Shown here piece after piece: positions 24,914 to 34,284 of a stretch of DNA of 64,000 nt. Origin of the DNA: Sedimentitalea sp039941015 (GTDB lineage Bacteria > Pseudomonadota > Alphaproteobacteria > Rhodobacterales > Rhodobacteraceae); the NCBI RefSeq assembly GCF_039941015.1, contig NZ_JBDVFI010000051.1; one strand, 5' to 3'. How positions within the stretch are numbered: position 1 is the first letter of the stretch; the number at the start of each line of letters is the position of its first letter. The notes below the pieces were generated by a model. It searched no databases, had not been told where the DNA came from, and saw nothing but the letters and a program-made list of their open reading frames with translations. A program made the position numbers and the translations under genes.

Positions 24914-26185
24914 ATGAGCGTTGAAAAACTGAGTCTTGCCGACTTGAAAGCCAATAGTCCCAAGGACCTTTTGGCGATGGCCGAAGAGCTTGAGATCGAA
25001 AATGCGTCGACAATGCGCAAAGGCGAGATGATGTTCCAGATCCTGCGTGAACGCGCGGATGAAAGCTGGGAAGTTTCTGGTGACGGCGTGCTCGAGGTTC
25101 TTCAGGATGGTTTTGGATTCCTGCGTTCCCCCGAGGCAAACTATCTTCCGGGTCCGGATGACATCTATGTTTCGCCCGAGATGATCCGCAAATACTCGCT
25201 GCGCACCGGGGATACCATCGATGGTGTGATCGAGTCGCCCAACGACAACGAACGTTATTTTGCGCTGACCAATGTTGCGTCGATCAATTTCGAAGAGCCG
25301 GAAAAGGCTCGCCACAAGATCGCGTTTGACAACCTGACGCCGCTTTATCCTGACGAGCGTTTGAACATGGAAATCGAAGATCCGACGATCAAGGATCGTA
25401 CCGCCCGGATCATCGATCTTGTTTCACCTATCGGTAAAGGACAGCGATCCCTGATCGTTGCGCCGCCGCGGACAGGTAAGACCGTTATCCTGCAAAATAT
25501 AGCGCATTCGATCGAACGGAACCATCCTGAATGCTATCTGATCGTTCTGCTGATTGATGAACGGCCGGAAGAAGTTACCGACATGCAGCGATCCGTTAAA
25601 GGCGAGGTCGTTTCCTCGACTTTTGACGAACCTGCGACCCGACACGTAGCTGTCAGCGAGATGGTGATTGAAAAAGCCAAGCGGCTTGTCGAGCACAAAC
25701 GAGATGTTGTGATCCTTCTGGACTCGATCACTAGACTTGGTAGAGCCTTCAACACTGTTGTTCCTTCATCCGGTAAGGTCCTGACCGGCGGTGTTGATGC
25801 AAACGCGCTTCAACGGCCCAAACGGTTCTTTGGTGCAGCACGGAATATCGAAGAGGGCGGTTCGTTGACCATTATCGCGACTGCGTTGATCGACACCGGA
25901 AGCCGGATGGATGAAGTTATCTTTGAAGAATTCAAAGGCACCGGTAACAGCGAAATCGTTCTGGACCGCAAGATTGCAGACAAGCGCGTTTACCCGGCAA
26001 TCGACATTCTCAAGTCGGGCACCCGGAAAGAGGATCTTCTGGTCGACAAGGTGGACCTGCAGAAGACATTTGTGCTGCGTCGTATCTTGAATCCGATGGG
26101 AACGACCGATGCGATTGAGTTCCTGATTTCAAAACTGAAGCAGACAAAGAGCAACAGCGATTTCTTTGACTCAATGAATACCTGA
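24914..26185 (+). CDS. rho: Transcription termination factor Rho
   Basis: The 423-residue protein has the N-terminal Rho helical domain (LADLKANSPKDLLAMAEELE), the cold-shock-like RNA-binding domain (DGFGFLRSPEANYLPGPDDIYVS) and an ATPase core. The core contains Walker A APPRTGKTVILQ, Walker B DVVILLDSITRLGRA and the R-loop/Q-loop region SGKVLTGGVDANAL. It is the hexameric RNA helicase that ends transcription. A small bulged hairpin at 24827-24847 lies in the leader. Adjacent hemJ and mnmE match conserved gene order. Confidence 0.98.
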   Translation: MSVEKLSLADLKANSPKDLLAMAEELEIENASTMRKGEMMFQILRERADESWEVSGDGVLEVLQDGFGFLRSPEANYLPGPDDIYVSPEMIRKYSLRTGDTIDGVIESPNDNERYFALTNVASINFEEPEKARHKIAFDNLTPLYPDERLNMEIEDPTIKDRTARIIDLVSPIGKGQRSLIVAPPRTGKTVILQNIAHSIERNHPECYLIVLLIDERPEEVTDMQRSVKGEVVSSTFDEPATRHVAVSEMVIEKAKRLVEHKRDVVILLDSITRLGRAFNTVVPSSGKVLTGGVDANALQRPKRFFGAARNIEEGGSLTIIATALIDTGSRMDEVIFEEFKGTGNSEIVLDRKIADKRVYPAIDILKSGTRKEDLLVDKVDLQKTFVLRRILNPMGTTDAIEFLISKLKQTKSNSDFFDSMNT

Positions 26186-26214
26186 TCCCGGACCGCCGGC
26201 ACGGAGGTATTTTG

Positions 26215-27501
26215 ATGGATACGATCTTTGCGCTCGCAAGTGCGCAGGGCAAAGCCGGCGTTGCTGTGGTTCGGATTTCCGGTCCACGGGCCCATGCGGC
26301 TCTCTCTGTTTTGACACAACGAGATATGACCAAGCGTGGTATGCGGATGTGCGCGATCCGCGATATGCAGGGTCATCATCTAGATGATGCGTTGGTTCTA
26401 AACTTCTTTGCTCCGTCAAGCTTCACTGGCGAGGATGTTGTTGAACTGCAACTTCATGGCAGTGTCGCTGTTGTTACCGCTGTATTGCGAACCTTAGGAA
26501 GAATCGATGGGTTGCGCTTGGCGGATCCGGGTGAGTTCACGCGTCGGGCGATGGAGAATGGAAAGCTCGATCTCTCACAGGTCGAAGGCCTCGCTGACCT
26601 GATCGACGCAGAAACAGAGAGTCAGCGTCGTCAAGCACAGGAAGTTCTTTCCGGCCGATTGGGAGACGTTGCGGAGCGTTGGCGCGTCGATCTCATTCGT
26701 GCGGCCTCGCTGATTGAGGCGGTGATTGATTTTGCTGACGAAGATATTCCGACGGATGTGACACCGGAAGTTTCAGCACTGATCAAAAAGGTCATTGGCG
26801 AGCTGAGGGACGAAACGGATGGGGTCCAGATCGCCGAACGGATCCGAAGTGGGTTCGAGGTTGCAATCGTCGGCGCACCAAATGTTGGTAAATCGACGCT
26901 TCTTAACGCTTTGGCTGGGCGAGATGCGGCCATTACTTCTGAATTTGCTGGGACCACGCGTGACGTGATCGAAGTTCGGATGGATCTGTCCGGACTTGCG
27001 GTAACTTTTCTCGACACAGCGGGATTACGAGAAACGACCGATGCCGTTGAAAAGATGGGGATTTCGCTTGCTAGAAACCGGGCAGAGCGAGCTGACCTAA
27101 GGGTGTTTCTTGCGGAGAGCGTCTTGGATTTGGACATTGCGGTTCGTGATGACGATATCTTGGTGCGGCCCAAGGCGGACTTGCGCGAGAACAGCTTTAA
27201 AGCCGTATCCGGCTTAACTGGCGAAGGAGTATCGAACCTGATTTCCGAAATTGCGTCGATACTCAAAACGCGATCGGCGAATGCGGGTGTAGCGACGCGA
27301 GAACGGCATCGGATTGCGATGGAACGCGCAGAAACCGCGCTTGATGCGGCGCAAGCACTTTTGTCCGACCAATTTGACCAGTATGAAATGGTAGCGGAAG
27401 AGCTGCGTACTGCGATTCGTTCGCTTGAATCGCTTGTTGGCCGGGTAGATGTCGAAAACCTACTGGACGAGATTTTTGCCAGCTTTTGTCTAGGGAAGTG
27501 A
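26215..27501 (+). CDS. mnmE: tRNA modification GTPase MnmE
   Basis: The 428-residue protein has the N-terminal folate-binding domain (TIFALASAQGKAGVAVVRIS) and a helical domain. An inserted G domain carries G1 GAPNVGKSTLLNAL and G3 DTAGLRETTD. The C-terminal FCLGK contains the catalytic-type Cys of the family. With MnmG it makes 5-carboxymethylaminomethyl-uridine at the wobble position of tRNA. A TTG at 26212 directly precedes the ATG at 26215; GGAGG at 26203-26207 favours the ATG. Codon use is visibly more AT-rich than in flanking genes. Confidence 0.96.
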   Translation: MDTIFALASAQGKAGVAVVRISGPRAHAALSVLTQRDMTKRGMRMCAIRDMQGHHLDDALVLNFFAPSSFTGEDVVELQLHGSVAVVTAVLRTLGRIDGLRLADPGEFTRRAMENGKLDLSQVEGLADLIDAETESQRRQAQEVLSGRLGDVAERWRVDLIRAASLIEAVIDFADEDIPTDVTPEVSALIKKVIGELRDETDGVQIAERIRSGFEVAIVGAPNVGKSTLLNALAGRDAAITSEFAGTTRDVIEVRMDLSGLAVTFLDTAGLRETTDAVEKMGISLARNRAERADLRVFLAESVLDLDIAVRDDDILVRPKADLRENSFKAVSGLTGEGVSNLISEIASILKTRSANAGVATRERHRIAMERAETALDAAQALLSDQFDQYEMVAEELRTAIRSLESLVGRVDVENLLDEIFASFCLGK

Positions 27502-27504
27502 GGA

Positions 27505-29376
27505 GTGTTTCACGTGAAACATTTTGACGTTGTCGTTATCGGTGGCGGACACGCGGGCGTCGAAGCTGCACATGTTTCGGCACGAATGGGTGCAGAAACT
27601 GCGCTTGTTACGCTAAAGCGCAGCGGCATCGGTGTAATGTCCTGCAATCCAGCTATTGGTGGGCTTGGCAAGGGCCACTTGGTGCGTGAAATAGATGCCA
27701 TGGACGGTGTTATGGGGCGCGTGGCTGACAAAGCAGGTATTCAGTTTCGTTTGCTGAACCGCCGAAAAGGTCCGGCGGTACAAGGACCGAGGGCGCAGTC
27801 GGACAGAAAGATTTATCGTACATCCATTCTGGAAGAAGTAGAGACGCGAGAATACCTCTGCGTGGTTGAAGGCGAAGTCGTTGATTTCTTGATGGAAGAT
27901 GGCCGCATAGTAGGCATTCTACTCGCGGATGGCACTGAAATCTCAACCGGCGCTGTTGTTTTGACAACTGGCACATTTTTGAGGGGCGTCATCCATGTAG
28001 GGGATGTTGCCAAACCTGGCGGGAGAATGGGAGATGATCCGTCTATTCGCCTTGCGGATCGTATGAAATCGTGCGGTTTGCCACTTGGCCGACTAAAGAC
28101 AGGTACCCCGCCACGGCTGGATGGGCGCACAATCGATTGGTCCAATCTTCAAATGCAACCTGGCGATGATGATCCAACGCTATTCTCATTTTTGTCCGAT
28201 AGACCGACTGCTCGTCAGATTTCTTGTGGAATTACGCATACGAACCCGCTAACTCACGAGATTATTGCAAAGAATCTTGAACGGTCCGCCATGTATGGAG
28301 GGCACATCGATGGAGTCGGTCCACGCTACTGTCCGTCAATCGAGGATAAAATTGTTCGGTTCGCCGACAAGGACTCTCATCAAATCTTCCTTGAACCAGA
28401 AGGGGTGGACGACCATACCGTCTATCCAAACGGAATTTCAACCTCTCTGCCAGAGGATGTTCAAGAGGCGTATGTTCATTCGATCAAGGGGTTGGAGCAA
28501 GCGGTTATCTTACAGCCGGGGTATGCCATCGAATACGACTACGTTGACCCGCGAGCGCTAACTGGTACGCTGGAGTTGCGCGATATCAACGGCCTATACC
28601 TCGCCGGCCAAATCAACGGGACGACTGGTTATGAAGAGGCGGCTGCTCAAGGACTTGTTGCTGGCTTGAATGCAGCGCTGGCTGTTCAAGAGAGACCTCC
28701 AATTGTGTTCAGCCGATCGAACAGCTACATCGGCGTGATGATTGATGATTTGACCACGCGCGGCATTACCGAGCCGTATCGCATGTTTACATCGCGTGCA
28801 GAGTTCCGTCTTTCCCTTCGCGCAGACAACGCGGACCAGAGATTGACGCCCATTGGAATTGAGGTTGGGTGCGTTGGATCGGAGAGAGAGTCGTCTTTTC
28901 TTCACAAGATGGAAAAGCTGGATTATGCGCGCACTCTTTTGACAAACACAACATATACCCCAAAAGAGCTTTCTGGGGCCGGCATTCAAATCAGTCAGGA
29001 CGGAAAACGTCGTTCAGGTTTTGATGTTCTTGCGTTTCCGAATGTTCATGTTGAGGATCTTGTTTCTTTGATGCCCGATCTCGTGGACATCGATGGTGAT
29101 ACACGTTTGCAGGTGGAGCGAGATGCGCTCTACATGAACTACGTCAGTCGGCAAGAGAGTGATGTGAATGCGCTGAAGCGTGATGAAGCGCATGTTATTC
29201 CAGTTGATTTTGACTTTTCTGAAGTCGGTGGGTTATCGAACGAGCTAAAACAGAAACTGAGTGCTGCACGACCTGAAACCATAGCGCAGGCAGCGCGGAT
29301 AGATGGCATGACGCCGTCGGGATTGGCGTTGGTCTTATCCAAACTACGCCGCGGGCGAAAAGTCGCGAACGGATGA
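27505..29376 (+). CDS. mnmG: tRNA uridine 5-carboxymethylaminomethyl modification enzyme MnmG
   Basis: The 623-residue FAD protein begins MFHVKHFDVVVIGGGHAGVE; the GGGHAG dinucleotide-binding motif is followed by MSCNPAIGGLGKGHLVREID, as in all MnmG proteins. It works with MnmE on wobble uridines. The start is GTG at 27505, three bases after the mnmE stop, with AGGAG overlapping the start; a second in-frame GTG is at 27514. The first codons (MFHVKH) are a perfect parS site. Composition is lower in GC than neighbours. Confidence 0.97.
   Translation: MFHVKHFDVVVIGGGHAGVEAAHVSARMGAETALVTLKRSGIGVMSCNPAIGGLGKGHLVREIDAMDGVMGRVADKAGIQFRLLNRRKGPAVQGPRAQSDRKIYRTSILEEVETREYLCVVEGEVVDFLMEDGRIVGILLADGTEISTGAVVLTTGTFLRGVIHVGDVAKPGGRMGDDPSIRLADRMKSCGLPLGRLKTGTPPRLDGRTIDWSNLQMQPGDDDPTLFSFLSDRPTARQISCGITHTNPLTHEIIAKNLERSAMYGGHIDGVGPRYCPSIEDKIVRFADKDSHQIFLEPEGVDDHTVYPNGISTSLPEDVQEAYVHSIKGLEQAVILQPGYAIEYDYVDPRALTGTLELRDINGLYLAGQINGTTGYEEAAAQGLVAGLNAALAVQERPPIVFSRSNSYIGVMIDDLTTRGITEPYRMFTSRAEFRLSLRADNADQRLTPIGIEVGCVGSERESSFLHKMEKLDYARTLLTNTTYTPKELSGAGIQISQDGKRRSGFDVLAFPNVHVEDLVSLMPDLVDIDGDTRLQVERDALYMNYVSRQESDVNALKRDEAHVIPVDFDFSEVGGLSNELKQKLSAARPETIAQAARIDGMTPSGLALVLSKLRRGRKVANG
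27506..27521 (+). other. parS centromere site 1 (inside the mnmG 5' end)
   Basis: TGTTTCACGTGAAACA is a perfect 16-bp palindrome identical to the consensus ParB-binding site. It begins at the second base of the mnmG GTG start codon, so it also encodes the residues FHVK and their flanks. It lies about 3.3 kb from the origin and 3.3 kb before parB. Confidence 0.95.
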
Positions 29377-29996
29377 CGCCCTCACAGACCGACAACGGGC
29401 AGAATTTGAATGTTTCACGTGAAACATTGGACAGACTAAAGACTTTCGCCGATCTTGTTCAAAAATGGAATCCGCGTATCAATCTTGTCTCTCGTAGTAG
29501 CTTAGACAATCTCTGGTCGCGTCATATCGTTGATTCCATACAGGTTTTCGAAGCATCCAACAAATCAGGCCATTGGGTCGATCTGGGCAGCGGGGGCGGA
29601 TTCCCCGGAGTGGTCGTAGCAATACTCGCTGCCGGTGAGTGTCCAGACATGCAGGTCACATTGATCGAAAGCGATCAAAGGAAATGCGCCTTTCTGCGTA
29701 CTGCTGTTCGCGAAACTGGTGTGCAATGTCGGGTGTTCTCAAAGCGGATCGAAGCGGTTGAGACGCAAGAAGCGGACATTTTGTCGGCACGGGCGCTCAC
29801 GAATCTTTCGGGCCTGCTGGAATTCGCCGAAAGGCATCTGTCAACCGGTGGAATAGCATTGTTCCCCAAGGGTGTGACGTGGCAAAAGGAAGTTGCCGAA
29901 GCACAGCAGAGATGGCGGTTCGAGTTTGAACCAATCGAAAGCAGTACCGAGGCCGGAGCCGTTATCTTGAAAGTCAAAGGAATGTCGCGTGTCTGA
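29373..29996 (+). CDS. rsmG: 16S rRNA m7G527 methyltransferase RsmG
   Basis: The 207-residue protein has the SAM-binding motif WVDLGSGGGFPGVVVAIL (about residues 66-83), then VTLIESDQRKCAFLRTA and LSARALTNL. It methylates N7 of G527 in 16S rRNA. The ATG overlaps the mnmG stop (ATGA). Codons around residues 13-18 (NVSRET) are read from the second parS site. Its stop overlaps the parA start by 8 bp. Confidence 0.96.
   Translation: MTPSQTDNGQNLNVSRETLDRLKTFADLVQKWNPRINLVSRSSLDNLWSRHIVDSIQVFEASNKSGHWVDLGSGGGFPGVVVAILAAGECPDMQVTLIESDQRKCAFLRTAVRETGVQCRVFSKRIEAVETQEADILSARALTNLSGLLEFAERHLSTGGIALFPKGVTWQKEVAEAQQRWRFEFEPIESSTEAGAVILKVKGMSRV
29411..29426 (+). other. parS centromere site 2 (inside rsmG)
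   Basis: A second perfect TGTTTCACGTGAAACA lies inside the rsmG coding region, in a different reading frame from the copy in mnmG: here it encodes NVSRET. It is 1.9 kb from the first copy and 0.6 kb before parA. Confidence 0.95.
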
Positions 29997-30798
29997 TTTT
30001 TCCCAATCTCCAGGTCCGCAAATCGTAGCCGTCGCCAATCAGAAGGGCGGGGTTGGCAAAACAACAACATCCATTAATCTCGCTGCGGCTTTGGCTGAAA
30101 CAGGGCAGCGCGTTCTTGTGGTCGACCTTGACCCGCAGGGCAATGCGTCAACGGGGTTGGGCATCGACGCGGAAGAGCGCGAAATGACGACCTATGACTT
30201 GCTGGTCGGTGATGAGCCATTGCGCCAGATTATTCAATCGACGGCGCTTGATGGTCTTTGTATTATTCCGGCAACTGTCGATTTGAGTTCGGCAGATATA
30301 GACTTGATGGCGAATGATCGTCGAATCTTCCTTTTGCATGACGCCCTTCGGCAAAGTGCTATGGGGGATTTTGGCTTTGATTACATTCTTATCGACTGCC
30401 CGCCGTCGCTAAACTTGCTTACCGTGAACGCCATGGTCGCTGCACATTCTGTGCTGGTCCCACTGCAAAGTGAATTCTTCGCGCTGGAGGGCTTGTCGCA
30501 GCTGATGTTGTCCGTCCGCGAAGTTCGTCAGTCAGCAAATCCAAGACTGAGAATCGCAGGTATTGTGTTGACCATGTATGACAAACGCAACAACTTGTCC
30601 CGTCAGGTAGAGCAAGACGCGCGTGACAATCTGGGGGATCTGGTCTTTGATACACTGATCCCGCGAAACGTGAGGGTCAGCGAAGCGCCGTCTTATGCGA
30701 TGCCGGTGCTGAGTTATGACAGTAATTCGCAAGGCGCCGTGGCCTATCGCGCGCTGGCGCGAGAGATCATTAACAAGCACCGGCTGTTGGCCGCCTGA
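29989..30798 (+). CDS. parA: Chromosome partitioning ATPase ParA
   Basis: The 269-residue protein has the deviant Walker A motif NQKGGVGKTTTSINLAAAL (residues 17-35), motif A' LVVDLDPQGNASTGLG and Walker B DYILIDCPPSLNLLT. ParA moves ParB-parS complexes towards the new pole. The start is GTG at 29989, overlapping the rsmG stop. It is followed by parB after 21 bp. Confidence 0.97.
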   Translation: MSDFSQSPGPQIVAVANQKGGVGKTTTSINLAAALAETGQRVLVVDLDPQGNASTGLGIDAEEREMTTYDLLVGDEPLRQIIQSTALDGLCIIPATVDLSSADIDLMANDRRIFLLHDALRQSAMGDFGFDYILIDCPPSLNLLTVNAMVAAHSVLVPLQSEFFALEGLSQLMLSVREVRQSANPRLRIAGIVLTMYDKRNNLSRQVEQDARDNLGDLVFDTLIPRNVRVSEAPSYAMPVLSYDSNSQGAVAYRALAREIINKHRLLAA

Positions 30799-30819
30799 GG
30801 GAATCGAGGAGCGTAGCAG

Positions 30820-31707
30820 ATGGATAAAAAGGTGAAGCCTCGCGGGTTGGGTCGCGGACTTTCAGCGCTGATGGCGGATGTGTCTGCCGAGAGTCAGAAT
30901 CCGGATCGACCTGCCGGGCCCGATATCCACGTTCCAATCGAAAAGCTGTTCGCGAACCCAAATCAGCCGCGGCGGCGCTTTGCGCAGGACGATCTGGATG
31001 ATCTGACGGCTTCGATCAAGGAAAAGGGGGTTCTGCAGCCGCTGATCGTGCGACCCAGAGAGGGTGGGACCTATGAGATTGTTGCTGGAGAACGCCGCTG
31101 GCGGGCATCGCAGCAGGCGCAGTTGCACGAAGTTCCCGTTCTCGTCCGAGATTTTGATGATGTAGAAGTTCTTGAAGTTGCGATCATCGAAAACATTCAG
31201 CGCGCCGATTTGAATGCGGTCGAAGAAGCAGCCGGATACAAGCAGTTGATGGAAAGCTTCGGCCACACGCAGGAGCGTCTCGCAGAGGCGCTTGGCAAGA
31301 GCCGAAGCCATATCGCAAACCTGATGCGTTTGCTGACCTTGCCCACAGACGTTCAGAGCATGTTGCAGGAGGGCGCTCTGTCCGCCGGACATGCGCGGGC
31401 ATTGATTACCGCAGAAGAACCATCGACATTGGCGCGGGCAATCGTCAAAGGCGGGTTGTCGGTGCGCGCGACCGAGGCACTGGTCAAAAAGCAGGGGGCC
31501 GGATGCCAACCGGCTAAAAGAAAATTGCAGGCGGCGCCTGTCGAGAAGGACGCAGATACGCGTGCGCTGGAAGCGGACTTGTCAGCGAATCTGGGGATGA
31601 AGATAGAGATCACCCATAAGCCTGGCCAAGATGCGGGCGTGGTATCGATCAAGTATGGTAATCTGGATGAATTGGATACGCTCTGCCAGTTGCTGAGTCG
31701 TACCTAA
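30820..31707 (+). CDS. parB: Chromosome partitioning protein ParB
   Basis: The 295-residue protein opens with KPRGLGRGLSALMADV, the ParA-stimulating N-terminus. It then has the CTP-binding domain (GERRWRASQQAQLHEVPVLV) and ENIQRADLNAVEEA. The helix-turn-helix that binds parS is HTQERLAEALGKSRSHIANL, and a C-terminal dimerisation region follows. Its binding sites are the two parS copies upstream. GAGGAG precedes the ATG. Its stop codon overlaps the convergent hemW stop by 4 bp. Confidence 0.97.
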   Translation: MDKKVKPRGLGRGLSALMADVSAESQNPDRPAGPDIHVPIEKLFANPNQPRRRFAQDDLDDLTASIKEKGVLQPLIVRPREGGTYEIVAGERRWRASQQAQLHEVPVLVRDFDDVEVLEVAIIENIQRADLNAVEEAAGYKQLMESFGHTQERLAEALGKSRSHIANLMRLLTLPTDVQSMLQEGALSAGHARALITAEEPSTLARAIVKGGLSVRATEALVKKQGAGCQPAKRKLQAAPVEKDADTRALEADLSANLGMKIEITHKPGQDAGVVSIKYGNLDELDTLCQLLSRT

Positions 31708-32861
31708 CCGACGAGAAACTCGGAGATTATGGCGTTGAGAACCATAAATCCTTGTTTTTCTACAATGATATTGCTGTCACGATCCTGAATCAGCCCAAGA
31801 TCCGAAAGAGATTTTCGGGCTTTTGGGTCCAGTTGTTGTCCGGCAAGGCTCTCATAGCGCACAACATCTATGCCAGTTTTAGTGCGCAACCCCATCATCA
31901 GGTATTCTTCGGCTTGCTCCAGCGACGAAAGAGGCCGCCGCAGAGTTTCTCCGGTTCCCCGATCAACAGACTGCAACCATTCGGTCGGCATGACCGCCGA
32001 TTCAGTTGCATAGCGCATATTGTTCAGGGTGACGCGGCCATGCGCGCCCGGTCCGATCCCAACATAATCGCCGCCGGTCCAATAGATCAGGTTGTGCCGT
32101 GACTCAGAGCCGGGACGGGCGTGGTTTGAAACTTCGTACATCGGCAGCCCATGTTTGTCACAGGTGCTTTGCGTGACCTCGTACATATCGGCGGCGCGAT
32201 CATCATCCGGCAATCCGCGCAGCTTTCCAGCAGAAAACCGATCGCCAAACGCGGTGCCAGTCTCGATTGTAAGTTGGTAGAGCGACAGATGGTCGATGGC
32301 CATCGACAACGCGGTATCCAGTTCGCGCTGCCATTGATCGATGGTTTGATCCTGGCGGGCATAGATCAGGTCAAAACTCACCCGGTCAAAGCAGTTGCGC
32401 GCAATGTCAAAGGCCGCTCGCGCTTCTGAGGCGGTGTGAATACGGCCGAGGCGTTTGAGGTCAGCGTCATTCAGAGCCTGAACACCCATCGACACACGAT
32501 TGACGCCGCCATCGCGATATCCGGCAAAGCGACCCGCTTCGACCGAGCCGGGATTTGCCTCAAGCGTGATTTCAATGTCGTTGGCGGGGGTCCAATACTT
32601 ACAGGCCGCTTCGACGATCTCTGCAACCGTATCGGGGTCCATCAGGCTGGGTGTGCCGCCGCCAAAGAAGATGGAATTCAGTACCCGATCCGGTGTTTCG
32701 GCAGCGGTTCTCGCGAGTTCGGATAGATAGGCGTCGCGCCACGCAGACTGATCAATCTGACGCGAGACATGGCTGTTAAAGTCGCAATAGGGGCATTTGG
32801 CCTGGCAAAACGGCCAATGGACATAAAGGCCGAAACCGCCGTGGCGCCAGTCTTCAGTCAA
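31704..32861 (-). CDS. hemW: Heme chaperone HemW (radical SAM, coproporphyrinogen oxidase-like)
   Basis: About 385 residues. The radical SAM cluster motif is CQAKCPYCDFNSH, near the N-terminus in GLYVHWPFCQAKCPYC. FGGGTPSLM and LEANPGS follow, and a HemN-type C-terminal domain is present. HemW delivers heme rather than oxidising coproporphyrinogen. The best start is TTG at 32861 (LTEDWRHGGFGLYVHW), which gives the family's usual N-terminus and an 8-bp overlap with rdgB. A start at 32978 would overlap rdgB by 125 bp. No ribosome-binding site is evident, suggesting coupling to rdgB. Confidence 0.88.
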   Translation of the reverse strand: MTEDWRHGGFGLYVHWPFCQAKCPYCDFNSHVSRQIDQSAWRDAYLSELARTAAETPDRVLNSIFFGGGTPSLMDPDTVAEIVEAACKYWTPANDIEITLEANPGSVEAGRFAGYRDGGVNRVSMGVQALNDADLKRLGRIHTASEARAAFDIARNCFDRVSFDLIYARQDQTIDQWQRELDTALSMAIDHLSLYQLTIETGTAFGDRFSAGKLRGLPDDDRAADMYEVTQSTCDKHGLPMYEVSNHARPGSESRHNLIYWTGGDYVGIGPGAHGRVTLNNMRYATESAVMPTEWLQSVDRGTGETLRRPLSSLEQAEEYLMMGLRTKTGIDVVRYESLAGQQLDPKARKSLSDLGLIQDRDSNIIVEKQGFMVLNAIISEFLVG

Positions 32862-33465
32862 AACAGTCGGCAACAAATTGCGCCGTCGCCTTAGCACGAT
32901 GGCTGATCTTGTTCTTTTCCCAGCGATCCATCTCGCCGAACGTGATGTCATAGCCGTCTGGCACAAAGATCGGGTCATAACCGTGACCCTGATCGCCGCG
33001 CATGGGCCAGATGACTTGACCAGGCATCACGCCCTCGAACACCTCGTCATGACCGTCAGGCCAGGCAAGCACGAGTGTACAGCAGAATTGGGCCGTGCGC
33101 GGAGAGGGTGCATCGACTGCCTCAAGCTCGCGATGAGTCCGTTCCATCGCCATCACGAAATCACGCCCATTCGGCGTTTCTGCCCAATCAGCGGTGTAGA
33201 CACCCGGCGCGCCGTTCAGCGCGTCAATCTGAATGCCGGAGTCGTCCGAGAGCGCGGGCAGGCCCGTCGCCTGCGCGGCAGCATGGGCCTTGATCCGGGC
33301 GTTGCCCACAAAGGTTGTTTCGGTCTCTTCCGGTTCTGGCAGGTTCATTTCGGCAGCACCCACGACAGATACCCCAAAGGACTCCAGCAGATGCCCCATC
33401 TCTTCAAGCTTGCCGGCGTTATGCGTGGCCACCAACAGCCGATCACCGACAAATTTGCGTGTCAT
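32854..33465 (-). CDS. rdgB: dITP/XTP pyrophosphatase RdgB
   Basis: The 203-residue protein has the Ham1 family motifs LLVATHNAGKLEEM, ALSDDSGIQIDALNGAPGVYTADWA and GYDPIFVPDGYDITFGEM. The C-terminal KNKISHRAKA completes the active site. It hydrolyses deaminated purine nucleotides (dITP, XTP) to keep them out of DNA. It overlaps rph by 4 bp and hemW by 8 bp in a leftward unit rph-rdgB-hemW. Confidence 0.96.
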   Translation of the reverse strand: MTRKFVGDRLLVATHNAGKLEEMGHLLESFGVSVVGAAEMNLPEPEETETTFVGNARIKAHAAAQATGLPALSDDSGIQIDALNGAPGVYTADWAETPNGRDFVMAMERTHRELEAVDAPSPRTAQFCCTLVLAWPDGHDEVFEGVMPGQVIWPMRGDQGHGYDPIFVPDGYDITFGEMDRWEKNKISHRAKATAQFVADCFD

Positions 33466-34172
33466 GTGGCGGCCTTTTGCGCGGCGACGAGTTCACCAAC
33501 GCCTTTTTCGGCGAGGTCCATCAAGTCGTTCATTTGATCGCGAGAGAAAACAGAGCCCTCGGCGGACATTTGGACTTCGATCAGCTTGCCCGATCCGGTC
33601 ATGATAAAGTTGCCGTCAACGCCCGCTTCGCTGTCCTCTGGATAATCAAGGTCCAGAACGGGCTGACCCGCGTAGATGCCGCAGGATACGGCCGCGACCG
33701 GATCAACAAGCGGATCGCTGATGACATCGCCTGCTTTCATCAATTTGTTCACGGCGAGTCGCAACGCCGTCCAGCCACCCGTTATTGCGGCACAACGCGT
33801 GCCGCCATCGGCCTGAAGAACATCGCAGTCGATCGTGATCTGCCGTTCGCCAAGGGCCACACGATCCACACCGGCGCGCAGGGAGCGGCCAATCAGACGC
33901 TGAATTTCGACAGTACGCCCACCTTGTTTGCCGGACGCTGCCTCGCGCCGCATCCGGGTGTTGGTTGCGCGGGGCAACATGCCATATTCCGCGGTGACCC
34001 AGCCAAGCCCCGAACCCTTGATAAACGGTGGGACACGATCCTCGATCGTGGCGGTGCACAGCACGTGGGTATCGCCGACCTTGATCAGGCAAGACCCCTC
34101 GGCGTGTTTGGTAAAGCCTGTTTCGATGGATACAGGGCGCATTTCGCTTAGTTCTCGACCAGAAGGGCGCAT
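33462..34172 (-). CDS. rph: Ribonuclease PH
   Basis: The 236-residue phosphorolytic exoribonuclease begins MRPSGRELSEMRPVSIETGF. It has VLCTATIEDRVPPF, GWVTAEYGMLPRAT, the Arg-rich REAASGKQGGRTVEIQRLIG and the phosphate-binding QADGGTRCAAITG. It trims the 3' ends of tRNA precursors. Length is normal. It is first in the rph-rdgB-hemW unit and divergent from hrcA across a 112-bp promoter region. Confidence 0.97.
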   Translation of the reverse strand: MRPSGRELSEMRPVSIETGFTKHAEGSCLIKVGDTHVLCTATIEDRVPPFIKGSGLGWVTAEYGMLPRATNTRMRREAASGKQGGRTVEIQRLIGRSLRAGVDRVALGERQITIDCDVLQADGGTRCAAITGGWTALRLAVNKLMKAGDVISDPLVDPVAAVSCGIYAGQPVLDLDYPEDSEAGVDGNFIMTGSGKLIEVQMSAEGSVFSRDQMNDLMDLAEKGVGELVAAQKAAT

Positions 34173-34284
34173 GATATGTCCTTTGTTTGTTGGCGTCGCA
34201 ATACAGCCCGACCTGTTGGTTGTGCAACCCCGATTGACCTTTCCAACTGGGGGACTTTAATGGCAACCAGCCAAGGATGATTGC

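Noticed and set aside
34172..34284. CIRCE operator upstream of hrcA
   Set aside because: No TTAGCACTC-N9-GAGTGCTAA-like repeat is present; only a weak unrelated dyad (34218-34229) was seen.
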